DNA from: Enterobacteriaceae bacterium UBA7338
Lineage (GTDB): Bacteria; Pseudomonadota; Gammaproteobacteria; Enterobacterales; Enterobacteriaceae
Direction of reading: 5' to 3'
DNA: 64,000 bases
NCBI GenBank assembly: GCA_002480085.1
Contig: DKPJ01000017.1
Span: forward strand, 434,001-498,000
Shown: positions 33,314 through 41,970 of the stretch, piece by piece
Layout: each line of letters opens with the position of its first letter
Numbering within the stretch: the first letter of the stretch is position 1
Made by a program: the position numbers and the translations under genes
Notes under the pieces: model-generated
Seen by the model: the letters and a program-made list of their open reading frames with translations, nothing else
What the model was told of the DNA's origin: nothing
Databases searched by the model: none

Positions 33314-34378
33314 ATGCGCAAAAAAGCATTGATAGTTGGTATCAGCGGCGTGATTGGTCGCGCCCTGGCAGAGAGACTACTGGAGGAGGGCTGGGAGGTG
33401 ACTGGCCTGTCTCGCGGACGCGGTGAGGTACAGGCGGGCTGTACCAGCCTGACGGCGGACTTGACCGATGCGGCGGCAGTCAGCGAGGCGCTGAAGTTGG
33501 TCAAACCGGATGCGCTCTTCTTTAGCGTCTGGGCGCGTCAGGAGAGCGAGAAAGAGAATATCCGCGTGAACGGCGCGATGGTGAAAAACGTCATTGAGGC
33601 GCTGGGTAATCGTCTCCATGGCGCGCACGTGGCGCTGGTCACCGGGCTTAAGCACTATCTTGGTCCCTTTGAAGCCTACGGCAAAGGCGCAGTACCGATG
33701 ACCCCCTTCCGCGAAGAGCAGGGTCGCCAGCCGGTAGAGAACTTCTACTACGCCCAGGAGGACGAGCTTTTCGCTGGCGCAGAGAAGTATGGCTACCGCT
33801 GGAGCGTGCACCGTCCGCATACCATTGTCGGCTACGCGCTGGGCAATGCCATGAACATGGGCCAGACGCTGGCAGTCTACGCCACCCTGTGCCGGGAGAA
33901 AGGTTGGCCGTTTATCTTCCCTGGTTCCCCCGAGCAGTGGAACGGCGTGTCGGACGTCACCGATGCTGGCCTGCTGGCCGAGCAGCTGGAGTGGGCGGCC
34001 ACCAGCCCGACGGCGGCAAACCAGGACTTCAACGCCGTTAACGGCGACGTGTTCCGCTGGAACTGGCTGTGGCCGCGCCTTGCCGCGTATTTTGGTATTG
34101 AGGCCGCGCCCTACCCTGAGAAGATGATGCCGCTGGAGGGGCGGATGCTGGAGGCCGAGGCCGCATGGCGAACCATTGCCGCGCACCATCAGCTGCGCGA
34201 GGCAGACATCAACAAGCTGGTGTCGTGGTGGCATACCGATGCCGACCTGGGACGCCCGATGGAGGCCTTTACCGATATGGGTAAAAGCCGCAAGGCGGGG
34301 TTCGTCGGCTATCGCAGCACGCTGGACTCTTTTACCGGGCTGTTTGACCGGCTGAAGAGCGAGCGGATTATTCCCTAA
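33314..34378 (+). CDS. PRISE-family SDR (progesterone 5-beta-reductase / iridoid synthase-like)
   Basis: 354-residue extended SDR. The NAD(P)-binding GISGVIG motif is at residues 9-15, VTGLKHYLGP near 109-118 carries the family lysine, and NFYYAQED at 143-150 is the PRISE signature. These proteins reduce activated C=C bonds of enones; the bacterial substrate is unknown. The ATG at 33314 has AGGAG six bases upstream; a GTG just before it would be too close. It sits between flk and a GH1 gene where K-12 has yfcJ, and shares a terminator with the convergent GH1 gene. Confidence 0.83.
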   Translation: MRKKALIVGISGVIGRALAERLLEEGWEVTGLSRGRGEVQAGCTSLTADLTDAAAVSEALKLVKPDALFFSVWARQESEKENIRVNGAMVKNVIEALGNRLHGAHVALVTGLKHYLGPFEAYGKGAVPMTPFREEQGRQPVENFYYAQEDELFAGAEKYGYRWSVHRPHTIVGYALGNAMNMGQTLAVYATLCREKGWPFIFPGSPEQWNGVSDVTDAGLLAEQLEWAATSPTAANQDFNAVNGDVFRWNWLWPRLAAYFGIEAAPYPEKMMPLEGRMLEAEAAWRTIAAHHQLREADINKLVSWWHTDADLGRPMEAFTDMGKSRKAGFVGYRSTLDSFTGLFDRLKSERIIP

Positions 34379-34389
34379 CCGGATGTCAT

Positions 34390-34419
34390 GCCAGTCAGCG
34401 TTGCCGCTGACTGGCTTTT
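34390..34419. terminator. Bidirectional terminator between the PRISE and GH1 genes
   Basis: Perfect 11-base stem GCCAGTCAGCG / CGCTGACTGGC with a four-base loop, followed by TTTT on the plus strand. It lies between convergent stop codons. Confidence 0.85.
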
Positions 34420-34424
34420 CCCGG

Positions 34425-35855
34425 CTACAGCTTCTCGCCGTTGCTGCTGATCACCTCTTTGTACCAGTCGAACGATTTTTTCTTGCTGCGCGCCAGCGTG
34501 CCGTGGCCCTCGTTGTCCTTATCGACGTAGATAAAGCCGTAGCGTTTTTTCATCTCGCCGGTGCCCGCCGAGACCAGATCGATGCAGCCCCACGGCGTAT
34601 AGCCCATCAGCTCAACGCCGTCCTCTTCCACCGCCTTCTTCATTTCGCGAATATGGTCGCCCAGGTAGGCGATGCGGTAGCTGTCGTCCACCGTGCCGTC
34701 CGCCTCCAGCTTGTCGATGGCACCAAAGCCGTTCTCGACAATAAACAGCGGCAGCTGATAGAGATCGTAGAAGTAGTTCAGCGAGTAGCGTAACCCCACC
34801 GGATCGATCTGCCAGCCCCAGTCGGAGGCTTTGACCCACGGGTTAGTGACCAGGCTTTTGGTTTCGTCATAGTCGAGGCGGGGGTTATCCTCCGTGGCCT
34901 TGGTGGCGAACGACATGTAGTAGCTAAAGCCAATGTAATCGACGCAGCCGCGCTGCAGGATGCGCAGATCCTCCTCGGTCATATCGAGGTTAAATGCTTT
35001 GCGCGCAAAGTAGTTCAGGGTGTGTTTCGGATAGGCGCCGCGTACGTGCACGTCGGCAAACCAGTAGCGGCGATGCATGGCGTTGACCGACATCATCATG
35101 TCGTTGGGATCGCAGGTAAGCGGATAGACCGGGCACATGGCGATCATGCAGCCAATCTGGAAATCCGGGTTAATGGCGTGCCCCGCCTCTACCGCCAGCG
35201 CGCTGGCCACCAGCTCATAGTGCGCGGCCTGGTACATGATCTTCTCGCGATCTTCACCCGGCTTATAGTGCAGCCCCGAGTTGGTGAAGGGCGCAAAATC
35301 CTCATTGAAGTTGGCCTGGTTGTTGATCTCGTTAAAGGTCATCCAGTACTTCACTTTCTTCTGGTAACGGGTAAAGACGGCTTTCGCAAAGCGGACAAAG
35401 AACGCGATCGTCTGGCGGTTGCGCCAGCCGCCGTATTCGGTGACCAGGTGATAGGGCATCTCAAAGTGTGAGAGGGTGATCACCGGCTCGATGTTGTACT
35501 TCAGGCACTCGTCGAAGAGATCGTCATAGAACTGCAGCCCGGCCTCGTTCGGCTCCAGCTCGTCGCCGCGGGGAAAGATACGTGTCCAGGCGATGGAGGT
35601 GCGGAAGCATTTAAAGCCCATCTCCGCAAACAGCTTAATGTCCTGGGGGTAGCGATGGTAGAAGTCGATGCCTTCATGGTTGGGATAGTATTTCCCCTCG
35701 ATCACGCCTTCGGTGATTTCGCGCGGCACGCCGTGCCGGCCGGCGGTCATCACGTCGGCAACGCTGACGCCTTTACCCCCCTCCTGCCAGCCGCCCTCCA
35801 GCTGATGCGCGGCGACCGCACCGCCCCAGAGAAAATCTGCTTTAAATCCAGGCAT
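34425..35855 (-). CDS. GH1 6-phospho-beta-glucosidase (BglA-like)
   Basis: 476-residue family 1 glycosidase hydrolysing phosphorylated beta-glucosides after PTS uptake. The acid/base is E176 in TFNEIN, the nucleophile E374 in FIVENGFG, and KRYGF near 437-441 supplies likely phosphate-binding Lys and Tyr. The fold matches BglA more than AscB by eye. No PTS permease, antiterminator or regulator is adjacent, so it may use a distant transporter. The symbol is left blank because several bglA-like paralogues exist in such genomes. Confidence 0.88.
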   Translation of the reverse strand: MPGFKADFLWGGAVAAHQLEGGWQEGGKGVSVADVMTAGRHGVPREITEGVIEGKYYPNHEGIDFYHRYPQDIKLFAEMGFKCFRTSIAWTRIFPRGDELEPNEAGLQFYDDLFDECLKYNIEPVITLSHFEMPYHLVTEYGGWRNRQTIAFFVRFAKAVFTRYQKKVKYWMTFNEINNQANFNEDFAPFTNSGLHYKPGEDREKIMYQAAHYELVASALAVEAGHAINPDFQIGCMIAMCPVYPLTCDPNDMMMSVNAMHRRYWFADVHVRGAYPKHTLNYFARKAFNLDMTEEDLRILQRGCVDYIGFSYYMSFATKATEDNPRLDYDETKSLVTNPWVKASDWGWQIDPVGLRYSLNYFYDLYQLPLFIVENGFGAIDKLEADGTVDDSYRIAYLGDHIREMKKAVEEDGVELMGYTPWGCIDLVSAGTGEMKKRYGFIYVDKDNEGHGTLARSKKKSFDWYKEVISSNGEKL

Positions 35856-35950
35856 CTGTACCCTCCTCTTCGTTGGAATCTACTCGAGGATAGCAACCGA
35901 TGCGGCAGATTGCCGGATGCATGTCACATAATTGCCCACGGCGTTAGCCA

Positions 35951-35979
35951 TAAAAAAAGGAGCCAGCAGGCTCCTTTTT
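35951..35979 (-). terminator. Terminator after fabB
   Basis: Stem AAGGAGCC / GGCTCCTT with a four-base loop, followed on the minus strand by seven T. It ends the fabB transcript. Confidence 0.9.
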
Positions 35980-35996
35980 ATATTGCCGGAGGGCAA

Positions 35997-37214
35997 TTAT
36001 TTGTTCAGCTTGCGCATTACCAGCGTGGCGTTGGTGCCGCCGAAGCCGAAGCTGTTGGACATCACGGTGTTCAGCTGGCGTTCGGTGGTCTCGGTGACGA
36101 TGTTCAGACCTTCTGCTTTTTCGTCCATCTCTTCGATGTTGATGCTCGGGGCGATAAAGCCGTGCTCCAGCATCAGCAGGGAGTAGATCGCTTCCTGCAC
36201 GCCCGCCGCACCCAGCGAGTGGCCGGTCATCGCTTTGGTCGCAGAGATAGCCGGGCTGTTGTCGCCGAAGACTTCACGGATCGCGCCCAGCTCTTTCACG
36301 TCGCCTACCGGAGTAGAGGTGCCGTGGGAGTTCAGGTAGTCGATCGGGGTGTCAAGACCGTGCATCGCCATCTGCATGCAGCGCACTGCGCCTTCGCCAG
36401 ACGGCGCAACCATGTCAGCACCGTCGGAGGTGGCGCCGTAGCCCACGATCTCCGCATAGATTTTCGCACCACGGGCCAGAGCGTGCTCCAGCTCTTCAAC
36501 CACGACCATACCGCCACCGCCTGCGATAACGAAACCGTCACGGTTAGCATCGTAGGTACGGGAGGCTTTCGCCGGATCGTCGTTGTACTTGGTAGAGAGC
36601 GCGCCCATCGCGTCGAACTCACAGGCCATTTCCCAGCCCAGCTCTTCGCCGCCGCCGGCAAAGACGATGTCCTGTTTGCCCAGCTGGATCTGCTCAACCG
36701 CGTTACCGATACAGTGTGCAGAGGTCGCACAGGCGGAGCTGATAGAGTAGTTTACGCCGTGGATTTTGAACGGCGTCGCGAGGCAGGCGGAGACCGCCGA
36801 GCCCATCGCTTTGGTGACCACGTACGGGCCAACCGCTTTCAGGCCGCGCGGGCTACGCATGGCGTCCGCACCGAAGACCTGCGCTTTGGAGGAGCCGCCG
36901 GAACCTGCAATCAGGCCCACGCGTGGGTTATTCTGGTAAACCTCTTCGCTCAGGCCAGCATCAGCGATGGCCTCCTGCATGGAGAGGAAGGCGTAGATGG
37001 CGGCATCGTTCATGAAACGCACCACTTTGCGGTCAATCATGCCCGTGGTGTCCAGTTTTACATTACCCCATACGTGGCTGCGCATACCGGAATCGTGAAA
37101 TTCCTGAGAGAAAGTGATCCCTGAGCGCCCTTCACGCAGAGATGCGAGGACTTCCTGCTGGTTATTACCGATGCTGGAAACGATGCCCAGGCCAGTAATC
37201 ACTGCACGTTTCAT
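35997..37214 (-). CDS. fabB: 3-oxoacyl-ACP synthase I FabB
   Basis: Condensing enzyme (KAS I) of type II fatty-acid synthesis, needed for unsaturated fatty-acid elongation. The 405-residue protein is one residue shorter than in E. coli, lost in the GSGGSSKAQ segment. The catalytic triad is C162 (ISSACATSAH), H297 (NSHGTSTPVGD) and H332 (AMTGHSLGA). It is divergent from mnmC. Its leader carries a perfect FabR-type palindrome and a FadR-like site, the regulators known for E. coli fabB. Confidence 0.98.
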   Translation of the reverse strand: MKRAVITGLGIVSSIGNNQQEVLASLREGRSGITFSQEFHDSGMRSHVWGNVKLDTTGMIDRKVVRFMNDAAIYAFLSMQEAIADAGLSEEVYQNNPRVGLIAGSGGSSKAQVFGADAMRSPRGLKAVGPYVVTKAMGSAVSACLATPFKIHGVNYSISSACATSAHCIGNAVEQIQLGKQDIVFAGGGEELGWEMACEFDAMGALSTKYNDDPAKASRTYDANRDGFVIAGGGGMVVVEELEHALARGAKIYAEIVGYGATSDGADMVAPSGEGAVRCMQMAMHGLDTPIDYLNSHGTSTPVGDVKELGAIREVFGDNSPAISATKAMTGHSLGAAGVQEAIYSLLMLEHGFIAPSINIEEMDEKAEGLNIVTETTERQLNTVMSNSFGFGGTNATLVMRKLNK

Positions 37215-37261
37215 TCAATACCTCTGTCATTCGCACTATAGTAAGATTCGATTCGCAAGAT

Positions 37262-37279
37262 AGCGTACAGTTGTACGCC
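37262..37279. promoter_or_regulatory. FabR operator upstream of fabB
   Basis: AGCGTACAGTTGTACGCC contains the perfect palindrome GCGTACA / TGTACGC with two bases between and agrees with the FabR consensus AGCGTACANNTGTWCGCT. It is 48 bp before the fabB start. FabR adjusts fabA and fabB to membrane unsaturation. Confidence 0.8.
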
Positions 37280-37280
37280 G

Positions 37281-37297
37281 AACAAGTCCGATCAGCG
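37281..37297. promoter_or_regulatory. FadR-like site upstream of fabB
   Basis: AACAAGTCCGATCAGCG shares 10 of 15 defined positions with the FadR consensus AACTGGTCNGACCNGTT and abuts the FabR palindrome, as in E. coli, where FadR activates fabB. Confidence 0.5.
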
Positions 37298-37372
37298 AAT
37301 TTCTGGAGAAATTTGCGCCAGCGGACCGACATCGTTAAGATCGTGCCACTGCCTGCCACACGAGTAACTTAC

Positions 37373-39373
37373 GTGAAACAAACCGCTATACAATCTGCCA
37401 ACCTCGAATTTAACGCTGAGGGTACACCTGTTTCCCGAGATTTCGACGACGTCTACTTCTCTAATGATAACGGACTTGAGGAGACGCGCTACGTTTTCCT
37501 CGGTGGCAATCAGCTCAGCACGCGTTTTCCAGTGCATCCGCGCCCGCTTTTCATCGTCGCCGAGAGCGGATTCGGTACCGGGCTGAACTTTCTCACGCTG
37601 TGGCAGGCGTTTGATGCCTATTTGCTCGCACATCCGCAGGCTACGCTGCAAAGATTACACTTCATCAGTTTTGAAAAATTTCCGCTCAAGGCGGTGGATC
37701 TCGCCCAGGCGCACCGGCACTGGCCCGAGCTGGCCCCGTGGGCTGAGCAGCTCCAGGCGCAGTGGCCGCAGGCTATACTGGGCTGTCATCGTCTGCTGCT
37801 GGCGGGCGGGCGCGTCACGCTCGATCTCTGGTTTGGCGATATCAATACTTTAACCGAAGCGCTGGATGATTCCCTCAACCAGAAGGTTGATGCCTGGTTT
37901 CTCGACGGCTTCGCCCCGGCGAAAAACCCGGATATGTGGACGCCGTCGCTGTTCAATGCCATGGCCCGTCTGGCGCGTCCCGGTGGCACGCTCGCGACCT
38001 TTACCTCCGCTGGCTTTGTCCGCCGGGGATTGCAGGAGGCGGGCTTCACTATGCAAAAAAGAAAAGGGTTTGGCCGCAAGCGTGAGATGCTGATCGGCGA
38101 GATGCAGCAGACGCTCAGCGTTCCCCTGCGCGCGCCGTGGTTTGCCCGTACCCCGGCGAGGATCAATGAGGCAGCGATAGTCGGCGGCGGCATCGCCAGC
38201 GCCCTGCTCTCTCTGGCCCTGCTGCGCCGGGGCTGGCAGGTGACGCTCTACTGTGCCGACGATGCGCCCGCTAAGGGAGCGTCCGGCAATCGCCAGGGGG
38301 CGCTCTACCCGCTGTTGAGCGCGCACGATCCGGCCCTGGCCCGCTTCTTTCCTGCCGCCTTTACCTTCGCCCGCAGGCTCTATGACGCTCTGCCGGTGGC
38401 GTTCGATCATGACTGGTGCGGCGTTACCCAGCTTGGCTGGGACGAGAAGAGCCAGCAGAAGATTGCCCAGATGCTTAGCCTGGCACTCCCTCCCGAGGTG
38501 GCCGTGGCGGTGGATGCCGAAGCGGTCAAAGCCACAACCGGGGTGGAGACCGGCTGCGGCGGCATTCAGTATCCGGCAGGCGGCTGGCTCTGCCCGGCCC
38601 AGCTCACCGCCGCCGCGCTGGCGCTGGCGGTGGCACAGGGCCTGCGGGTGCACTATCAATCTGAGGTTAACACCCTCACCGCCACGGAGAGTGGCTGGCG
38701 GCTGGCGTTTGTCGAGCGTAAAAGCGCCTGCCATCAGACGGTGGTGCTGGCCAACGGCCATCGGGTTAATCAGTTTATCCAGACCGAGAGCCTGCCGGTC
38801 TACGCCGTCGGCGGCCAGGTGAGCCATATCCCTGCCCGCCCCGGCCTGTCGGCGCTGCGCCAGGTGCTGTGCTATGACGGCTACCTGACGCCGCAGAACC
38901 CTGCCAACGGCGAGCACTGCATCGGCGCGAGCTACCATCGCGGCCAGCAGGAGACGCGCTATAGCGAAGAGGATCAGCAGCACAACCGCCAGCGGCTAAT
39001 CGACTGCTTCCCGGAGGCGGAGTGGGCAAAAGAGGTAGACGTTAGCGGCAAATCCGCACGCTGTGGCGTGCGCTGCGCCACGCGGGATCATCTGCCTATG
39101 GTCGGCAACGTCGCCGACTATGAGGCCACCCTGGAGAGCTATGCCGATCTGGCGGAGCATCAGGAGCGCGCGCGCACTGCTCCGGTGCATATGGGGCTGT
39201 ATATGCTCGGCGCGCTGGGTTCACGCGGTCTATGCAGCGCCCCGCTGGCGGCAGAGATTCTGGCGGCGCAGATGAGCGACGAGCCGATCCCAATGGATGG
39301 CGATACGCTGGCGGCGCTGAATCCTAATCGTCTGTGGGTGAGAAAGCTGCTGAAGGGTAAGGCGGTAAAGTAG
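37373..39373 (+). CDS. mnmC: Bifunctional tRNA wobble-uridine modification protein MnmC
   Basis: Completes mnm5s2U34 in tRNA. The 666-residue protein has an N-terminal methyltransferase domain (ESGFGTGLNFLTLW SAM loop, DGFAPAKNPDMW) to about residue 245. The FAD-dependent oxidase domain follows, with GGGIASALLSLALLRRG as dinucleotide motif and CGVRCATRDHLPMVG late. The GTG start at 37373 matches the E. coli N-terminus; the longer frame to 37271 would run through the fabB control region. A paired REP element follows the stop. Confidence 0.95.
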   Translation: MKQTAIQSANLEFNAEGTPVSRDFDDVYFSNDNGLEETRYVFLGGNQLSTRFPVHPRPLFIVAESGFGTGLNFLTLWQAFDAYLLAHPQATLQRLHFISFEKFPLKAVDLAQAHRHWPELAPWAEQLQAQWPQAILGCHRLLLAGGRVTLDLWFGDINTLTEALDDSLNQKVDAWFLDGFAPAKNPDMWTPSLFNAMARLARPGGTLATFTSAGFVRRGLQEAGFTMQKRKGFGRKREMLIGEMQQTLSVPLRAPWFARTPARINEAAIVGGGIASALLSLALLRRGWQVTLYCADDAPAKGASGNRQGALYPLLSAHDPALARFFPAAFTFARRLYDALPVAFDHDWCGVTQLGWDEKSQQKIAQMLSLALPPEVAVAVDAEAVKATTGVETGCGGIQYPAGGWLCPAQLTAAALALAVAQGLRVHYQSEVNTLTATESGWRLAFVERKSACHQTVVLANGHRVNQFIQTESLPVYAVGGQVSHIPARPGLSALRQVLCYDGYLTPQNPANGEHCIGASYHRGQQETRYSEEDQQHNRQRLIDCFPEAEWAKEVDVSGKSARCGVRCATRDHLPMVGNVADYEATLESYADLAEHQERARTAPVHMGLYMLGALGSRGLCSAPLAAEILAAQMSDEPIPMDGDTLAALNPNRLWVRKLLKGKAVK

Positions 39374-39388
39374 GCGTAACGATGGTTC

Positions 39389-39466
39389 GCCGGGCGGCAC
39401 TGCGTTTGCCCGGCCTACGGTGGCTCGGTGCCATTTGTAGGCCCGGCAAGCGTTGCGCCACCGGGC
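39389..39466. repeat. Paired inverted REP elements (BIME)
   Basis: A forward REP (39389-39418, GCCGGGCGGCAC to CCCGGCCTAC) is followed 18 bp later by an inverted copy (39437-39466, GTAGGCCCGGC to CCACCGGGC). The pair lies between the convergent ends of mnmC and yfcL. Such BIMEs bind gyrase, IHF or Pol I and protect mRNA ends. Confidence 0.9.
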
Positions 39467-39477
39467 GTGAACGCAGC

Positions 39478-39753
39478 TTAGGCTTTGGCCTGCTGGTAGA
39501 GCCTCTCCCACATCTCCAGCACCAGCACCTGATCGCGCGGAGAGAGTTCGCCACCCTGAATCGCCTGCTCAAGGCTGGAGGTCACCTGGGCGTAAACCGC
39601 TTCCGGGGAGTGATCGTCACCGTTTTCCAATACGGCAACGGCCAGGGTCAGGTGGCCGCTCAGGTAACCGCTGGCGAAAAGCTCATCGTCACTGGCGTGC
39701 TCAACCATATCATCAATTAACGCCAGAATGCGTGATTCAAATTCCGCGATCAT
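39478..39753 (-). CDS. yfcL: YfcL family protein
   Basis: 91-residue acidic soluble protein of unknown function, almost identical to E. coli YfcL (92 aa; MIAEFESRILALIDDMV start). Its predicted all-helical sequence has no enzymatic motif. It is downstream of epmC by 29 bp on the same strand and may belong to that group. Confidence 0.93.
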   Translation of the reverse strand: MIAEFESRILALIDDMVEHASDDELFASGYLSGHLTLAVAVLENGDDHSPEAVYAQVTSSLEQAIQGGELSPRDQVLVLEMWERLYQQAKA

Positions 39754-39782
39754 CTTCTTTCCTCTTTAAAAAAACCGTGCCG

Positions 39783-40334
39783 CTAGTTCAGATCTTCCGG
39801 CCACGGGAACTGGTCTGCCGTTAAGGACGGCGTGTGATAATAATCCTGAAGTGCCTTGATAAACCGCGCCGGACGCTCGGGGATCCCCTGCTCCAGCCAG
39901 CTCATCACCTGGGCATGCACCCGGCGCTGGAAGGCGACACGATCTGGCTCAACCTCACCCTCGAGGTTGTCGCAGCTGACGTTAAACGGGAAGCCTGCCG
40001 CCACGCAGAAGAGCCATTCAAAGGACTGGGGCTTCACCTCAACGTCTTCAAACTGCCCCTGGGTAGCGGCATCGCGACCGTCCGGGCAGTACCAGTAGCC
40101 GAAGTCCACGAGCTCCCGGCGTGCCTTACCGGCGACGCACCAGTGTGAAATCTCATGCAGGGCGCTGGCGTAAAAGCCGTGGGCAAAAACGATTCGGTGA
40201 TAGTCAACCTCGTCATCGGCCGGAAGATAGATAGGCTCGTCGTCGCCCTTCACCAGGCGCGTATTAAAATCGTTAGCAAAGCAGCCGTTAAAGATCTCAA
40301 TCAGCTGCTCATAACGGTGTGTCGTACTGCTCAT
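39783..40334 (-). CDS. epmC: Elongation factor P hydroxylase EpmC
   Basis: Hydroxylates beta-lysyl-lysine 34 of EF-P, the last step of EF-P maturation begun by EpmB and EpmA. The 183-residue product matches E. coli EpmC (YfcM). The likely metal-binding segment is FYASALHEISHWCVAG, with HE-x3-H. The start at 40334 overlaps the yfcA stop by four bases (ATGA), so the two are coupled; a longer frame was rejected. Confidence 0.95.
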   Translation of the reverse strand: MSSTTHRYEQLIEIFNGCFANDFNTRLVKGDDEPIYLPADDEVDYHRIVFAHGFYASALHEISHWCVAGKARRELVDFGYWYCPDGRDAATQGQFEDVEVKPQSFEWLFCVAAGFPFNVSCDNLEGEVEPDRVAFQRRVHAQVMSWLEQGIPERPARFIKALQDYYHTPSLTADQFPWPEDLN

Positions 40335-41143
40335 GCGTGTATCCCCACCCACTGGAGGATCTCCTGTCCGTGACTGTCAAAAAGAAGCTTGGCGCTCATC
40401 ACCGCCGAGACGATAACGATCATCGGGCGGATCAGCTTCTGCCCTTTGCTCAGCACCAGACGCGAGCCGAGGCGCGCGCCGATAAACTGGCCGGCAAGCA
40501 TCACAAAGCCGGTGGCCCACACCACCTTGCCGCCGATGATAAACAGCAGCAGACCGCCAATATTGGAGGTGGCGTTGAGCACCTTGGCGTGCGCGGTGGA
40601 TTTCGCCAGGTTGTAGCCGCAGAGGGTCACGAATGCGAGGGCGTAAAACGACCCTGCGCCGGGACCAAAGAAGCCGTCGTAGAAGCCCACGCAGCCGCCA
40701 GCGACCAGCGCAAACGGCAGGCCGTAGAGACGACGCTGGCGATCCTCTTCCCCCAGCTTCGGCATCAGCAAAAAGTAGAGACCGATACCGATGATCAGCA
40801 GGGGCAGGATCTGGCGCAGTATGTCGGACTGCACATGCTGGACCAGCAGCGCCCCCGTCGTTGAGCCGATAAAGGTCATCAGAATATTGAGCTTCTGATC
40901 GCCAAGCTTTACCACCCCACGACGAAGGAAGTAGATCGTTGACGAGATGGATCCGCCGCAGGCCTGCAGCTTATTGGTCGCCAGCGCCTGGGCTGGCGTC
41001 ATACCCGCCGCCAGCAGCGCGGGGACGGTAAGCAACCCACCTCCGCCCGCGAGGGCATCAATAAACCCGGCCAGCAGGGCGACGAAAAACAGCACCGCCA
41101 GCAGCAGCGGAGAGACCAAAAAGAGTTCGCTAAAATTTTCCAT
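40331..41143 (-). CDS. yfcA: TSUP-family membrane transporter YfcA
   Basis: 270-residue inner-membrane protein of the TauE/SafE (TSUP) family with about eight hydrophobic segments. The two-fold repeat motif is seen as GGGGLLTVPAL with ALATNKLQA, and GFFGPGAG with KVLNATSNIGG. Family members export or import sulfur-containing anions; the E. coli substrate is unproven. It is coupled to epmC by a four-base overlap and overlaps mepA by one base. Confidence 0.94.
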   Translation of the reverse strand: MENFSELFLVSPLLLAVLFFVALLAGFIDALAGGGGLLTVPALLAAGMTPAQALATNKLQACGGSISSTIYFLRRGVVKLGDQKLNILMTFIGSTTGALLVQHVQSDILRQILPLLIIGIGLYFLLMPKLGEEDRQRRLYGLPFALVAGGCVGFYDGFFGPGAGSFYALAFVTLCGYNLAKSTAHAKVLNATSNIGGLLLFIIGGKVVWATGFVMLAGQFIGARLGSRLVLSKGQKLIRPMIVIVSAVMSAKLLFDSHGQEILQWVGIHA

Positions 41144-41967
41144 TAAAGTACATGCTCGTCCAGTAGCGCCTGGCAGGAAGGCGGCAACGGCGGCGGTGTC
41201 TTCTTCTCAGGCTTTGTTGAGGCAGGCTTAGGCGGTTCAAACCAGCTTTGCAGCTCCGCACCGCAGCCGTCACCCGGCGGCGGCAGAGGTTGATCGACGC
41301 ACTCAAGGCTATCCGCCGGGCAGCGCAGGCGCACGTGCATATGCGCCCGGTGCTGGAACCAGGGGCGCACCTTGCGCAGCCAGTCGCGATCGGTTCCCGC
41401 ATCTTCGCAAAGCCGCTGCTTAATGGCCGGATTAACGAAAATACGCGTCACGTCGTTATCTTCCGCCGCCAGCTTAATCAGATGGTTAATTTCCGGCTGC
41501 CACAGGGAGGAGACCACGTGCTTGCCGTCCTGGGAGACCAGATCCAGCGCCTGAGGCTTCAGCAGCTGCGCCGCGCTCCAGCGCGTTTTCGGCAGCTGTA
41601 GGAAGATATCGACGTCCAGTCCGGTCTGGTGGCTGGCGTGGCCGCCGTTAAAGCGCCCACCGGCAGGCATGCCCATATCCCCTATCAGCACCGTCCCGAG
41701 ATTGAGATTGTGCACCCGCCCGCTGAGGCGCTGAATAAACTGCACCAGATCCGGATGACCAAAGTAGCGGCGCTGATCGGTGCGCATCACCTGATAGGTA
41801 TCGGACTGGACGGGCAGCGCGCTCGCGCCAACGATACAGCCGTTAGAGAACGCGCCCACCGACTGCGCGCTACCGGCAATCGGATGGGTGATTTTTTGCC
41901 ACGGCGTCGCCGCGAGGGTGGCATGGCTGGCGAGCGCCGCCAGCAGCGCAATGAGCGTTTTTTTCAT
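41143..41967 (-). CDS. mepA: Penicillin-insensitive murein DD-endopeptidase MepA
   Basis: Periplasmic zinc peptidase of the LAS family that cuts D-Ala-mDAP cross-links. The 274-residue length equals E. coli MepA. A signal peptide covers about residues 1-19 (MKKTLIALLAALASHATLA). Metal ligands are in GGHASHQTGLDVDIFL and HMHVRL. Six mature-chain cysteines are retained. It lies three bases after aroC. Confidence 0.96.
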   Translation of the reverse strand: MKKTLIALLAALASHATLAATPWQKITHPIAGSAQSVGAFSNGCIVGASALPVQSDTYQVMRTDQRRYFGHPDLVQFIQRLSGRVHNLNLGTVLIGDMGMPAGGRFNGGHASHQTGLDVDIFLQLPKTRWSAAQLLKPQALDLVSQDGKHVVSSLWQPEINHLIKLAAEDNDVTRIFVNPAIKQRLCEDAGTDRDWLRKVRPWFQHRAHMHVRLRCPADSLECVDQPLPPPGDGCGAELQSWFEPPKPASTKPEKKTPPPLPPSCQALLDEHVL

Positions 41968-41970
41968 CGT

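Noticed and set aside
35655..37124. 489-codon plus-strand frame across the GH1 gene start and fabB
   Set aside because: It is antisense to two well-supported genes and passes through their control region and terminator; no motif was found.
39389..39466. CRISPR-like paired repeat
   Set aside because: There are only two copies, inverted to each other, with the REP consensus; this is a BIME, not a CRISPR array.
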